This document shows positions 1 to 9,036 of a stretch of 56,664 nt of DNA, in pieces. Positions within the stretch are counted from its first letter, which is position 1. Each line of letters starts with the position of its first letter. The DNA is from Rhodobacter sp. GTDB lineage: Bacteria; Pseudomonadota; Alphaproteobacteria; Rhodobacterales; Rhodobacteraceae. The notes beneath the pieces were generated by a model, which saw nothing but the letters and a program-made list of their open reading frames with translations, was not told the origin of the DNA and did no database searches. The position numbers were made by a program, and so were the translations under genes. The stretch spans positions 1 to 56,664 of the forward strand of contig JASJDP010000032.1 in NCBI GenBank assembly GCA_030065095.1. The letters are read 5' to 3'.

Positions 1-9
1 CCAACTTCC

Positions 10-25
10 TAGGGTCAGGACTCAT
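10..25. repeat. Left terminal inverted repeat of the IS, with TA target copy
   Basis: TAGGGTCAGGACTCAT pairs with the right end at 830-845, with 15 of 16 positions complementary. The outermost TA is probably the target-site copy. Confidence 0.85.
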
Positions 26-843
26 AGCCAGAATATGACGACGGCGGCAAGCGCGCAGGCTGAGAGGAATACCTTCGGGCATCGGTCGTAGCGCGTCGCG
101 ATGCGTCTCCAGTCCTTGAGGCGAGCGAAGCTGTTTTCGATCCTGTGGCGCTGGCGGTAGCGTTCCGCGTCATGCGGGATCGCGATCTTGCGGCCCTTGC
201 GCGGCGGGATACAGGGCTCGATCCCCTTTTCTTCAAGGGCTTCGCGATACCAGTCGGCGTCGTAGCCCCGATCCGCAAGCAGATGTTTGGCGGGCGGCAG
301 GCTGTCCAGCAGCGCTCGTGCGCCGACGTAGTCGCTACGCTGGCCCGCCGTCAGCAACATCCGCAAGGGGCGGCCGAGGGCGTCCGTCACCGCGTGCAGC
401 TTGGAGTTCATCCCGCCCTTGGTGCGGCCGATCAGGCGGCCTTTGCCCCCTTTTTGAGGCCCAGGCTTGTCGCGGTGCGGTGCGTCTTCAGATGGGTCGC
501 GTCGATCATCAGCGTGTCGGTCTCGCCGCCCTGATCGGCCAGCCCAAGCAGCATTCGGGCAAAGATGCCTTTCTCGCTCCACCGTTTCCAACGGTTGTAG
601 AGCGTCTTTGGCGGGCCATAGGCCGCTGGCGCGTCCCGCCACCGCAAGCCATTGCGGTTGATGAATATTATCCCGCTCAGCACCCGCCTATCATCGACGC
701 GGGGGCGCCCGTGGGACTTCGGAAAGAAGGGTTCCAGACGCGCCATCTGCACGTCGGTCAGCCAGAAAAGATCAGACATGTCACCGCTCGATTTTTGCAG
801 CAATGAATCACGCAATGGCTTGTCGATCAATGGGTCCTGACCC
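12..843 (-). mobile_element. IS5-family (IS427-like) insertion sequence, complete
   Basis: An element of about 832 bp is bounded by near-perfect terminal inverted repeats (GGGTCAGGACTCAT at the left, the complement of ATGGGTCCTGACCC at the right, one mismatch). It is flanked by TA on both sides (10-11 and 844-845), which fits the TA target duplication of this group. Inside is a two-frame DDE transposase. Size, ends and frameshifted transposase all match the IS427 subgroup of IS5. Both ends and the catalytic motifs are intact, so it may still be mobile. It sits exactly in the stop codon of the neighbouring DUF1989 gene. Confidence 0.9.
22..779 (-). CDS. IS5-family transposase, two frames joined by a likely -1 frameshift
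   Basis: The first frame (779 down to a stop at 432) carries the N-terminal helix-turn-helix region and the first catalytic aspartate in TLMIDATHLK. The second frame (ending at 22) carries LLADRGYDAD with the second aspartate and HRIENSFARLKDWRR with the glutamate, completing the DDE triad. The frames meet at an A5G5 run (minus strand, 455-446), a typical slippery site: a -1 slip converts LKKGAK into the KGGKGRLIGRTKGG continuation usual for IS427 proteins. I start at 779 (MSDLFWLTD) because family members begin there; a start at 830 would overlap the terminal repeat. The joined product is about 250 aa, normal for the group. Confidence 0.85.
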
Positions 844-845
844 TA
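830..845. repeat. Right terminal inverted repeat of the IS, with TA target copy
   Basis: ATGGGTCCTGACCCTA is the inverted counterpart of 10-25. Its terminal TA plus the last IS base form the TAG stop codon of the DUF1989 gene read on the minus strand. Confidence 0.85.
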
Positions 846-1685
846 ATCCCGGTGCCGACGGGAATAGCCGTTCGGCTCTGGCGAAGACCATCCCCGCAAC
901 GCGCCATCGGCGGGTTCGAAGACCTCGACCAGCAGCGGAAAACAGGCCGCGGCGTCGCTGGAATGCGTCGATGAACAATCGCCGCCGGGACAGGCGCTGA
1001 GCGCGCCCAGCAGGTCGATCTCGGCAAGGAACTCAATGTAGTCGCCGGGCCGAACGGGCGACGCCTTCATGAAATACTGCCCGGTGTCGCGGCGGAACCC
1101 GGTGCACATGAAGACGTTGAGTACGTCATGCACATGGCCTTCGGCCTCGGTCACCGGCAACCCGGTCTCGCCGGCCAGGGCCCGTGTAAGGTTTGAGTGG
1201 CAGCAATGATGGTACTCGCCACCCGACAAAAGCCGGTGCGTGTAGGGGTCGCAGCGGGTGCCGATCACGTCATGCACGCCACCGCCGTACTGGTCGAAGC
1301 CGTACCAATCGAGCGTGTCCTCGACGATGGTTGCCATCGGCCGCAAATATGGAAGACAGCTCCAGAGACGGTCGCCAGTTCCGACATGCGTGCCGTGCAG
1401 CGCCCGGGTCTTTCCAGAGAAGAAACGTTCGGACAGATCGTTTGCCGCCCAAAGGTTGAGGTCTCCGACCTGCGGGCCCTCGACGCTGGTGATGCGAAAG
1501 AACTGGCCCGCGCCGGCACGGAAACAGCCGCCCTCTCGCGGCTGCACGACGACCTCGCTTACCTTGCGTGCCTGCGATCTGGCATTGCGGTAGGCCGTCA
1601 GATCCGGCGGGTCCAGGGTGTCGGGCGGATAGACCAAAACAGGCGCCACGGCGCGGCGGGCTTGGGCATCAGGCGGTGTCGTCAA
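843..1685 (-). CDS. DUF1989 / urea carboxylase-associated family protein
   Basis: A 280-aa protein of the DUF1989 family (urea amidolyase-associated proteins). Conserved stretches include GDLNLWAANDLSERF, the cysteine and histidine cluster GGEYHHCCHSN, and GHVHDVLNVFMCTGF in the C-terminal half, consistent with metal binding. The exact reaction is not established, and no urea carboxylase is visible nearby. The start is a TTG at 1685 preceded by GGGAG eight bases upstream; the first internal ATG lies far into the conserved domain. It follows soeC by 45 bp and probably shares its transcript. The IS at 12-843 is inserted in the stop codon but rebuilds a TAG, so the protein should be full length. 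Confidence 0.8.
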   Translation of the reverse strand: MTTPPDAQARRAVAPVLVYPPDTLDPPDLTAYRNARSQARKVSEVVVQPREGGCFRAGAGQFFRITSVEGPQVGDLNLWAANDLSERFFSGKTRALHGTHVGTGDRLWSCLPYLRPMATIVEDTLDWYGFDQYGGGVHDVIGTRCDPYTHRLLSGGEYHHCCHSNLTRALAGETGLPVTEAEGHVHDVLNVFMCTGFRRDTGQYFMKASPVRPGDYIEFLAEIDLLGALSACPGGDCSSTHSSDAAACFPLLVEVFEPADGALRGWSSPEPNGYSRRHRD

Positions 1686-1730
1686 CAGTTCAGCTCCCGG
1701 TTTTGCGGTGCCTGCGGTCGGATCGGTGCC

Positions 1731-2603
1731 CTAGCCGGCGTAGTAGAGCGAGACGACATGTTTCGCCTCGGCAAAAAACAGCCAGCGCACGACGAAGACA
1801 CCCACGAGGTGGCAGGCAACTGAGAGACCGGCCCAGAGCGGTCCGAACGGTGTCCCGAGGAGGATCAGCAGCGGCAGGAGGAAAGCGAGCGCCGTTCCGA
1901 TCACGCGCAGCTTTTCGGCGTGTTTGCGTCCGACACTGTAGGCCATTTCCTTCAGCAGGTAGTTCGAGCCGGAATGCGGGGATTCCAGCTGCCGGACTTT
2001 GCCGATGCGTCCCAGTCCAGTGGCGGTTTCCCGCGTGTGTCCGGCGCGGGCGAACAGGCCGTCGCCGATGACCCAGGCCGCAATCTGCGCCACGCCAGTC
2101 GCGGCGAGCAGGAATGCTGCCGGGGTGGCTTGGCCGGCGATCAACGCCCCGCCGCCGATGGCGTATCCAAGAAACAGGACCGGCGTCAGCGGGTGGTGCC
2201 AGCGCGGAATGGTCTTTAGCTGGGTATAGATCATCGAGGTCGTGAAAACCGTGGCGAGGCTGAGCACCGCGCCGACGAAACCAAGCCAGCCGGGGGCGCC
2301 GCCCAGAAAAATCCGGCCGAACGCGTAGGGAGCGACCGCAAGCAGGGCGGCGACGGCAAGCACCGCCTCGCGGCTGAGCCAGCTGGTGCGCCATTGGCTG
2401 AACGCCTTCGGGGCGTTCCTTGGATTGGCGAGGTGGAAGGCCGAGGCGGTGAGCCCGCCCACGGCGAGCGCATAACCGAGGAAATACAGCCCAAATGCCG
2501 CTGCTCCGGCGACATCCGGGCGGCCGATGCCGAGCCAGGCGAGCAAGCCAAATCCCAGGCCGGAGAGAGCGGTAAAGACAATGACAGAGGGCGCAGGGTG
2601 CAT
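1731..2603 (-). CDS. soeC: SoeC-like membrane anchor, DmsC/NrfD-type
   Basis: A 290-aa polytopic membrane protein with about eight hydrophobic segments and no signal peptide, similar in layout to DmsC, the quinone-reactive anchor of DmsABC-type enzymes. Conserved features include TASAFHLANPRNAPKAFSQW in the second loop and WRTSWLSREA after it. It would attach the SoeAB heads to the cytoplasmic face of the membrane and pass electrons from sulfite to quinone. Its ATG overlaps the soeB stop by four bases (ATGA), so translation is coupled. The gene name rests on soeAB directly upstream; without them only DmsC family could be said. Confidence 0.8.
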   Translation of the reverse strand: MHPAPSVIVFTALSGLGFGLLAWLGIGRPDVAGAAAFGLYFLGYALAVGGLTASAFHLANPRNAPKAFSQWRTSWLSREAVLAVAALLAVAPYAFGRIFLGGAPGWLGFVGAVLSLATVFTTSMIYTQLKTIPRWHHPLTPVLFLGYAIGGGALIAGQATPAAFLLAATGVAQIAAWVIGDGLFARAGHTRETATGLGRIGKVRQLESPHSGSNYLLKEMAYSVGRKHAEKLRVIGTALAFLLPLLILLGTPFGPLWAGLSVACHLVGVFVVRWLFFAEAKHVVSLYYAG

Positions 2604-3340
2604 CAGATCGCCTCCAGCGCCTTGTCGAGCCAGGCGAGCAGGCCCTTCGGTTCCTCGATATCGCCGCCAAGCGCCTTGATTTCCGAAAGCGAGGCGTCCT
2701 TTTGACGGGGCGGCAGGTAGCGGTTGACCGGTTTTGTGCCCTGTTCGGGCATCAGTTCCATTCCGCCGCGCTCGGCCGTCAGCCGGCTGACGGGCGAGTC
2801 CGGGTCGGCGAAATCGCCGAAATGGCGGGCGCCGGCGGGGCAGGTGCGCACACAGGCGGGGACCCGGTCTTCTTCGGGGATGTTGTCGTTATAGATGCGG
2901 TCGACGCAAAGTGTGCATTTCTTCATGACCCCGGCGAGTTGGTCGAGTTCCCGGGCGCCGTAGGGGCAGGCCCAGGCGCACAGGCCGCAGCCCATGCAGT
3001 CGTCTTCGTTGACCAGAACGATGCCATCCTCGACGCGCTTGTAACTGGCGCCGGTGGGGCAAACGGTGACGCAGGGCGCGTCCTCGCAGTGGAGGCAGGA
3101 TTTCGGAAAATGCACCGTCTGGGCAAGGCCGGTGTCGGGCGTAACCTCGTAGCTGTGGACGCGATTGAGGAAGGTACCGACGGGGTTGCTGCCATAGGCG
3201 TCCATGTCGGAAAGCGGCGCGCCGTAGTTCGAGGTATTCCACTCCTTACAGTTCACAACACAGGCGTGACAGCCGACACAGGTGTCGAGGTCGATCACCA
3301 GGCCGAGCTTTTTCCCGGTCTTTTCCGGTAGTGACGTCAT
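2603..3340 (-). CDS. soeB: SoeB-like iron-sulfur subunit with four [4Fe-4S] clusters
   Basis: A 245-aa DmsB/NrfC-type electron-transfer subunit. Four cysteine groups are visible: CVGCHACVVNC (from residue 21), CLHCEDAPCVTVCP, CMGCGLCAWACPYGAR, and CTLCVDR with a later CVRTCPAGA. They would hold four cubane clusters carrying electrons from the molybdenum subunit to the membrane anchor. There is no Tat or Sec signal, which agrees with a cytoplasmic sulfite dehydrogenase rather than a periplasmic reductase. It overlaps soeA upstream and soeC downstream by four bases each, so the three are one translational unit. Confidence 0.85.
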   Translation of the reverse strand: MTSLPEKTGKKLGLVIDLDTCVGCHACVVNCKEWNTSNYGAPLSDMDAYGSNPVGTFLNRVHSYEVTPDTGLAQTVHFPKSCLHCEDAPCVTVCPTGASYKRVEDGIVLVNEDDCMGCGLCAWACPYGARELDQLAGVMKKCTLCVDRIYNDNIPEEDRVPACVRTCPAGARHFGDFADPDSPVSRLTAERGGMELMPEQGTKPVNRYLPPRQKDASLSEIKALGGDIEEPKGLLAWLDKALEAI

Positions 3341-6162
3341 CAGAAATCCTCCCCGTATGCGATGGTCTTCGGCCCCTTTCCTACGGGAGACTTGAGCGGC
3401 GGATGAGCGGGTTCCGACGGGCCGCCGGGTGGCGCCTTCTCGATCTTGACGCGCAGGTCGAACCAGGCGGCCTGGCCGGTCACAGGGTCGGAATTCGCCC
3501 AGCGGCGGCCGTCGCCCTTTGGCGGCAGAAGCTCGTTGATCAGGTGATTGAGAAGAAAACCGTTGGTGGCCTCAGGCGCGTCGTCCGAAAGCGACCAGGC
3601 GCCGCGTTTCTTGCCGATGGCGTTCCAGGTCCAGACGGTGCGCTCGTTCAGAGCTTCCATTCGCGCAACCGGCACCTTGATCCGGCCATGCGCGCTGGTG
3701 ACATAGGCCCAGCCGGTTTCGGCAAGCCCGGTTTCGTCGAACACCTTGCCGGGAACATAAAGCTTGTTGGCGTTGGTGATCTGGCGCAGCCAGGCGTTCT
3801 GCGAGCCCCAGCTGTGATACATGTGCATGGGCCGCTGCGTCAGCGCGTGCAGCGGATATTCATCCTTGTCGACGACGGTTTCCTCGAATGGCTCGTACCA
3901 GACGGGCAGGGGTGTCATGGTGGCCTTGATCCGCTCGCGCAGGTGGTCCGGGGGCTGGACGGGCCCGTGCCCCTCGGCAGCGCGCTGCAATAGCCGCATC
4001 GGTTCCAGATAGAGGTTGAAGACGTAAGGCGCCTGCGCGTCGAAAAGACCGATCTCGACCGCCCAGTCCTGATAGGCCTGGTTCCAGGGCTTGTAGAACT
4101 GTGCCTCTTCGGGGATGTGCCCGATCCAGAAACCGCCATTGTCGATGTATTTCTGCAGCTGATCGGGATGCGGCGCGCCGCGGCCGTGGCAATCGCCGTT
4201 TTCACCGCGCCAGCCCGCCAAGGGCCCGACACCCGGGCGGCGTTCATGGTTGACCATGTAGTCGGCGTAGTCGGCGAATTTCTGACTGCCGTCTTCGTTG
4301 ACGAAGCCCGGCAGACCAAGCCGCGCGCCCAGATCGATCAGTGCCGACTGGAAGCCCTTGACGTCGCGATCGGGCTCCGCCACCGGCCAGCGGATTGCAT
4401 CCGCCGCCGCCTCGGCTTCGCAGATCGGGCGGTCCAAGAGCGAGATACAGTCGTGCCGTTCCAGATAGGTGGTGTCCGGCAGGATCAGATCGGCATAGGC
4501 CACGGTTTCCGACGAATAGGCGTCAGCATAGATGATGTGGGGGATGACGTACTCGCCCGAGGCGTCCGTGTCGGTCAGCATCCTGATGACCTCGGAGGTG
4601 TTCATCGACGAGTTCCAGGCCATGTTGGCCATGTACATGAACAGTGTGTCGATCCTGTAGGGATCCCCCGCATGGGCGTTCGAGATCACCATGTGCATCA
4701 GGCCATGGGCCGAGAACGGGTTTTCCCACGTGAAAGCCTTGTCGATGCGTTTGGCGCTGCCGTCCTCGTTCACCAGCAGGTGTTCCGGCGCCATGGGGTA
4801 GCCAAGATGCGGGCCGTCGAGCGGCTCGCCCGGCCGGACGCCGGCATGCGGTTTCGGGTGCGCCTCGGGCGGCTTGGGATAGGGCGGCTTGAAGCGGAAG
4901 CCGCCCGGGACCTCGACGCTGCCAAGCAGGATCTGCAGGACGTGCAGGGCACGGCAGGTCTGAAAGCCGTTGGAATGGGCCGAGATGCCGCGCATGGCGT
5001 GAAAGGCCACCGGGCGGCCGATCATCCTGTCGTGCCTTTCGCCCTTCCAGTCGGTCCAGGGCTGGTCGAGCACGATTTCCTCGTCGAAGGCGACCCGCGC
5101 AAGTTCGGCCGCGACCCATTTGATTCGGTCTGCCGTCAGGCCACAGCGATCGGCGACAGCGTCGGGTGCGAAGGCCGGGTCAAGGTAGGTTTCTGCGAGC
5201 GTCAGAAAGGCCGGGCGATAGGTGGCGCCGGCGTGGCGGTGGGTCTTGGCCAGGTCCGGCTTGACGCCGGGCGTGTCGTAGATCGCCGGTTTGCCGGTGG
5301 TGCGGTCAAGCACCATCGGCTTGCCCGTGTCCGGGTCTCGCAGGAACAGGCCGTCTTCCTCGCCGATCAGGAACCCTGCATTGGTGTAGCGGGAGAGATA
5401 ACCGAGATCGACCTTGCCCGCCTTCAGCAGTTCGTGGATCAACGCGAGGACGAACAGCCCGTCGGTGCCGGGGGTGATGCCGATCCATTCGTCGGCCACG
5501 GCGTTATAGCCCGACCGGATCGGGTTAACGCCGATGACCTTGGCGCCGCGGGCCTTCAGCTTGCCGAGGCCGATCTTGATGGGGTTCGAATCGTGATCTT
5601 CGGCCACACCGAAGATCATGAAGAGCTTGGTGCGGTCCCAGTCAGGCTGACCGAATTCCCAGAACGCGCCACCCATCGTGTAGATACCGGCCGCCGCCAT
5701 GTTCACGGAACAGAACCCGCCATGGGCGGCATAGTTCGGTGTGCCGAAGGCCTGTGCGAACCAGCTGGTGAAGGATTGCGACTGGTCACGGCCGGTAAAG
5801 AAGGCGAGTTTCTCGGGCGCGGTCTCGCGCAGGGGCTTCAGCCACGAGACGGCGATATCATATGCCTCGTCCCACGAGATTTCTTCGAAATGTCCCGACC
5901 CGCGCGGGCCTGTGCGTTTCAGGGGCGCGCGCAGCCGGGACGGGGCATAGTGCTGCATGATGCCCGCAGAGCCCTTGGCGCACAGGACCCCCTGGTTCAC
6001 CGGGTGGTCGCGGTTGCCCTCGATATACTTCACCTTGCCGTCCTGCAGATGCACGTCGATGCCGCAGCGGCAGGCGCACATGTAACAGGTGGTTTTGCGG
6101 ATCTCGTCCGAGACCTTGGGTGACGGTCGCGCTTCTGTCCGTGCCGTGGGTTTTAAACTCAT
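3340..6162 (-). CDS. soeA: SoeA-like molybdopterin subunit of sulfite dehydrogenase
   Basis: A 940-aa member of the DMSO-reductase superfamily of molybdenum enzymes. The N-terminal cluster motif is C26-x2-C29-x3-C33-x27-C61, followed by KGSAGIMQHYAPSRL; the C-terminal MGD-binding domain contains TGQAAWFDLRVKIE near the end. There is no twin-arginine signal, so the enzyme is cytoplasmic, as known for SoeABC of Allochromatium and Ruegeria, which oxidises sulfite to sulfate and passes electrons to quinone. Subunit set, size and lack of a signal favour SoeA over DmsA or PhsA. The neighbouring siroheme synthase fits a sulfur context. Substrate specificity is inferred from family, not shown. Confidence 0.82.
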   Translation of the reverse strand: MSLKPTARTEARPSPKVSDEIRKTTCYMCACRCGIDVHLQDGKVKYIEGNRDHPVNQGVLCAKGSAGIMQHYAPSRLRAPLKRTGPRGSGHFEEISWDEAYDIAVSWLKPLRETAPEKLAFFTGRDQSQSFTSWFAQAFGTPNYAAHGGFCSVNMAAAGIYTMGGAFWEFGQPDWDRTKLFMIFGVAEDHDSNPIKIGLGKLKARGAKVIGVNPIRSGYNAVADEWIGITPGTDGLFVLALIHELLKAGKVDLGYLSRYTNAGFLIGEEDGLFLRDPDTGKPMVLDRTTGKPAIYDTPGVKPDLAKTHRHAGATYRPAFLTLAETYLDPAFAPDAVADRCGLTADRIKWVAAELARVAFDEEIVLDQPWTDWKGERHDRMIGRPVAFHAMRGISAHSNGFQTCRALHVLQILLGSVEVPGGFRFKPPYPKPPEAHPKPHAGVRPGEPLDGPHLGYPMAPEHLLVNEDGSAKRIDKAFTWENPFSAHGLMHMVISNAHAGDPYRIDTLFMYMANMAWNSSMNTSEVIRMLTDTDASGEYVIPHIIYADAYSSETVAYADLILPDTTYLERHDCISLLDRPICEAEAAADAIRWPVAEPDRDVKGFQSALIDLGARLGLPGFVNEDGSQKFADYADYMVNHERRPGVGPLAGWRGENGDCHGRGAPHPDQLQKYIDNGGFWIGHIPEEAQFYKPWNQAYQDWAVEIGLFDAQAPYVFNLYLEPMRLLQRAAEGHGPVQPPDHLRERIKATMTPLPVWYEPFEETVVDKDEYPLHALTQRPMHMYHSWGSQNAWLRQITNANKLYVPGKVFDETGLAETGWAYVTSAHGRIKVPVARMEALNERTVWTWNAIGKKRGAWSLSDDAPEATNGFLLNHLINELLPPKGDGRRWANSDPVTGQAAWFDLRVKIEKAPPGGPSEPAHPPLKSPVGKGPKTIAYGEDF

Positions 6163-6213
6163 AGTCCCCCCTTGACCGTCCGCGGCACGGGCCGCGGTGT
6201 CCTTCGATGCTTG

Positions 6214-7650
6214 TCAGGCGGTCCCGGAGGCCAGTGACAATTTGTGCGGTTCCTCGCTGAGCGCGGCGGCACCGATGGCCAATTGGCTGCGCAGCCTCAC
6301 CACGCTGCCGACAATGATCATCGCCGGGCTCTTGACACCCGCTGCTTCGACCTGTGCAACAATGTTGCCCAGGGTTCCAGTCAAAACTCGCTGGTCCGTC
6401 CGGGTGCCCTTTTCGATGACGGCGATATCGGTGTTCATCGACACACCGTGGCGGCCGAAGCCTTCGACGAGCGCCGGCAGGTTTTGCAGGCCCATGTAAA
6501 CGGCGACGGTCTGGGCGGGGCGGATCAGGACTTCCCAGTCGAGGTCAAGCACGCCGTCGCGGCCATGGGCGGTCACGAACAGGCAGGATTGCGCGTGGTC
6601 GCGATGGGTCAGCGGGATGCCGGCATAGGCACCGCACCCCGCGGCGGCGGTGATCCCGGGAACGACCTTGAAGGGCACGCCCTGCCGGGTGAGCAGCTCG
6701 ATTTCCTCGCCGCCGCGCCCGAAGATGAACGGATCGCCGCCCTTCAGACGCAGAACGCGGTTGCCCTCTTTCGCAAGCTTGACGAGCAACTCGGAGATAT
6801 CGCCCTGCTCCATCGTGTGGTCTTTGGCCTTCTTGCCGACATAGATCCGTTCTGCGTCGCGGCGGACCAGCGACATGATCTCATCGCCGATCAGCCGGTC
6901 GTAGAGCACGACGTCCGCACGCTGCATCAGGCGCAGCGCGCGGAAAGTCAGCAGGTCGGGATCGCCGGGGCCCGCCCCGACGAGGTAGACCTCGCCCATC
7001 GGTTTTTCTTCTTCCGTGCGGGAGAGATCGGATTCGATCCGGTTCGCGGCGCCCTGTACGTCACCGGCGAGGTAAAGATCGCCCGCGGGGCCGTCGATCA
7101 TCCGCTCCCAGAAATGCCGCCTTTCGCGTCCGTGCGGGATGGCAGCAGCAATCCGGTCGCGGAAGCCGCCGACGAAGGCGGCGAGCCGCCCGTAGGCAGG
7201 CTGCAGCATGGTCTCGATCCGGGCGCGCAGCGTGCGGGCGATCACCGGCGCCGCGCCACCGGTCGAGATTGCCACGACGACCGGCGAGCGGTCGACGATC
7301 GATGGCGTGATGAAGTCGCATTTTTCAGTGACATCCGCGATGTTGCACAGAACCTTGTGCTCACGCGACCAATCGTAAAGGCGCGCGTCGCGCGCGTCGT
7401 CTTCGGATGCGCCATAGACGACAAGGCTGGCGGCGACGTCTGCGCGCTCTGGCAGGCGATTCTCGAAGGTCAGGCCCTCGGGCGCGCGAGCCACCAGGCG
7501 ACACAGCTCGTCGCCCGGATCCGGGTCGAGCGAAAGAACGCAGGCACCGGCAGAGAGCGCGCGTTCCACGCGGCGCACGGCAGAGGATCCGCCTCCATCG
7601 ACCAGAACCTGCTGATTTCTGACCGTCAGAAAGATGGGAAGGTTGTCCAT
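6214..7650 (-). CDS. cysG: Siroheme synthase CysG (multifunctional)
   Basis: A protein of about 478 aa with two parts. Residues 1-200 are the precorrin-2 dehydrogenase/ferrochelatase (Met8-like) domain with DGGGSSAVRRVE as the NAD-binding loop. Residues 210-460 are uroporphyrinogen-III C-methyltransferase, starting EVYLVGAGPGDPDLLT and containing YDRLIGDEIM and KGGDPFIFGRGGEE. Together they turn uroporphyrinogen III into siroheme, the cofactor of sulfite and nitrite reductases. I place the start at the ATG at 7650 (MDNLPIFLT); a TTG at 7659 is possible. It precedes soeA by 51 bp and likely belongs to the same minus-strand operon. No siroheme-dependent reductase lies in this window. Confidence 0.9.
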   Translation of the reverse strand: MDNLPIFLTVRNQQVLVDGGGSSAVRRVERALSAGACVLSLDPDPGDELCRLVARAPEGLTFENRLPERADVAASLVVYGASEDDARDARLYDWSREHKVLCNIADVTEKCDFITPSIVDRSPVVVAISTGGAAPVIARTLRARIETMLQPAYGRLAAFVGGFRDRIAAAIPHGRERRHFWERMIDGPAGDLYLAGDVQGAANRIESDLSRTEEEKPMGEVYLVGAGPGDPDLLTFRALRLMQRADVVLYDRLIGDEIMSLVRRDAERIYVGKKAKDHTMEQGDISELLVKLAKEGNRVLRLKGGDPFIFGRGGEEIELLTRQGVPFKVVPGITAAAGCGAYAGIPLTHRDHAQSCLFVTAHGRDGVLDLDWEVLIRPAQTVAVYMGLQNLPALVEGFGRHGVSMNTDIAVIEKGTRTDQRVLTGTLGNIVAQVEAAGVKSPAMIIVGSVVRLRSQLAIGAAALSEEPHKLSLASGTA

Positions 7651-7924
7651 ATGCGTCAAATGTCCTGTCCCGGTTTCAGCCGACCTGCCGCCTGGACGGA
7701 TCGCCTGTCACCAACATCTCCCTCAGCCAGCCAGCGGCGGCAAGGGCGGATTTGTCACCGCACCATTGCGTCGAACGCGTGCGCGTTGTCGTCGCCGGCC
7801 TTTGGTTTTCATTGGCCATTGGCAATTCAACCGGCGCCCGGCTAGAAAACTTACCAATGCAATCCTCTTCGCCGCATTCGACGAAGCGCCGAGAAACCTC
7901 TGTAACGGAAAGTGCAGGCCGCGA

Positions 7925-8986
7925 ATGGATGTTGGATCACAGCAGTTGTTTTTTGACGGCCACAACGATGTCCTGCTGAAACTGAGCAGTGCGGGGGGTG
8001 TTGCGGCGGCCGAGGCATTCCTGTCCGGATGCGACGGCCATATCGATTCCAGGCGCGCGGCCACCGGCGGCTTCGGCGGCGGGTTCTTTGCGATTTACGT
8101 GCCAACGCCGGGCGACAAGGCGGTTCGCATGGATGAGATGGTGAAGCCAAGATACGACGTTCCCTTGCCCGACCCGGTGCCGCAGCCCGATGCCCTGGTC
8201 GAGGCGATGCGCCAAGCTGCGATCCTTGTTCGGCTCGAGGAATTGGGAGCCCTGAAGATCTGTCGAACAGCCGCTGAGATACGCGCCTGTATGACTCAGG
8301 GAACCATGGCGGCGATCATGCATATCGAGGGCGCCGAGGCGATCGATGCCGAATTCAATGCGCTCGAGATCTTCCACCGCGCCGGTTTGCGGTCGATCGG
8401 GCCGGTGTGGAGCCGCGAGACGATTTATGGCCATGGTGTACCGTTCCGGTATCCGGGTTCGCCCGACACGGGGCCGGGGCTGACGGATCATGGGAAACGT
8501 CTCATCGAGCGGTGCAATACACTGGGCATCATGATTGATCTCAGCCATTTGAACCAGGCCGGGTTCTGGGATGTCGCCGGGCTCAGCACGGCACCGCTGG
8601 TCGCAACGCATTCGAACGCTCACGCGATCTGCCCGCATTCACGCAATCTGACCGACGATCAGCTTCGTGCGATCGCCGACAGCGACGGGATGGTCGGCTT
8701 GAATTTCGCGGTGGCCTTTCTGCGCGAGGACGGCCGGATGATAGACGACGTGCCGCTGAGTGAAATGCTGCGGCATCTCGATCACCTGATGAGCATCCTG
8801 GGCGAGGACCGCGTGGGTATGGGATCGGACTTTGACGGTGCCGTGATACCGAAAGAACTGGACTCTGTGGCCGGACTGCCGAAACTACGCGATGCGATGG
8901 TCAAGCATGGATACGGCGACACGCTGATTGCCAAGCTTTGCCATGGAAACTGGTTGCGCGTGCTGGAAAAGACCTGGGGCCACTAG
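7925..8986 (+). CDS. Membrane dipeptidase, peptidase family M19
   Basis: A 353-aa zinc dipeptidase of the renal dipeptidase family. Metal ligands are visible: HxD in FFDGHNDVLLKL near residue 15, the bridging glutamate in IMHIEGAEAID, and histidines in IDLSHLNQAG and ATHSNAHAICPHSRNLT, followed by MGSDFDG near the C-terminus. Despite the family name it has no clear signal peptide and may be cytoplasmic. The start is the ATG at 7925, just before the conserved domain; the open frame runs further upstream but that part has no family likeness. A dipeptide ABC transporter starts 50 bp downstream on the same strand, so it probably hydrolyses the imported peptide. Confidence 0.88.
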   Translation: MDVGSQQLFFDGHNDVLLKLSSAGGVAAAEAFLSGCDGHIDSRRAATGGFGGGFFAIYVPTPGDKAVRMDEMVKPRYDVPLPDPVPQPDALVEAMRQAAILVRLEELGALKICRTAAEIRACMTQGTMAAIMHIEGAEAIDAEFNALEIFHRAGLRSIGPVWSRETIYGHGVPFRYPGSPDTGPGLTDHGKRLIERCNTLGIMIDLSHLNQAGFWDVAGLSTAPLVATHSNAHAICPHSRNLTDDQLRAIADSDGMVGLNFAVAFLREDGRMIDDVPLSEMLRHLDHLMSILGEDRVGMGSDFDGAVIPKELDSVAGLPKLRDAMVKHGYGDTLIAKLCHGNWLRVLEKTWGH

Positions 8987-9036
8987 GCCCGGCACCGCAG
9001 CGATAGGCCGAAAACCAACAGGAAAGGACATATAAT

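Noticed and set aside
4117-6123. Long plus-strand open frame opposite soeA
   Set aside because: It is the mirror of a strongly recognised molybdoenzyme; high GC makes long antisense frames common, and its product has no family likeness.
1731-6162. Reading the molybdoenzyme as DMSO reductase DmsABC
   Set aside because: No twin-arginine signal on the catalytic subunit and close layout to cytoplasmic SoeABC; kept as the weaker alternative.
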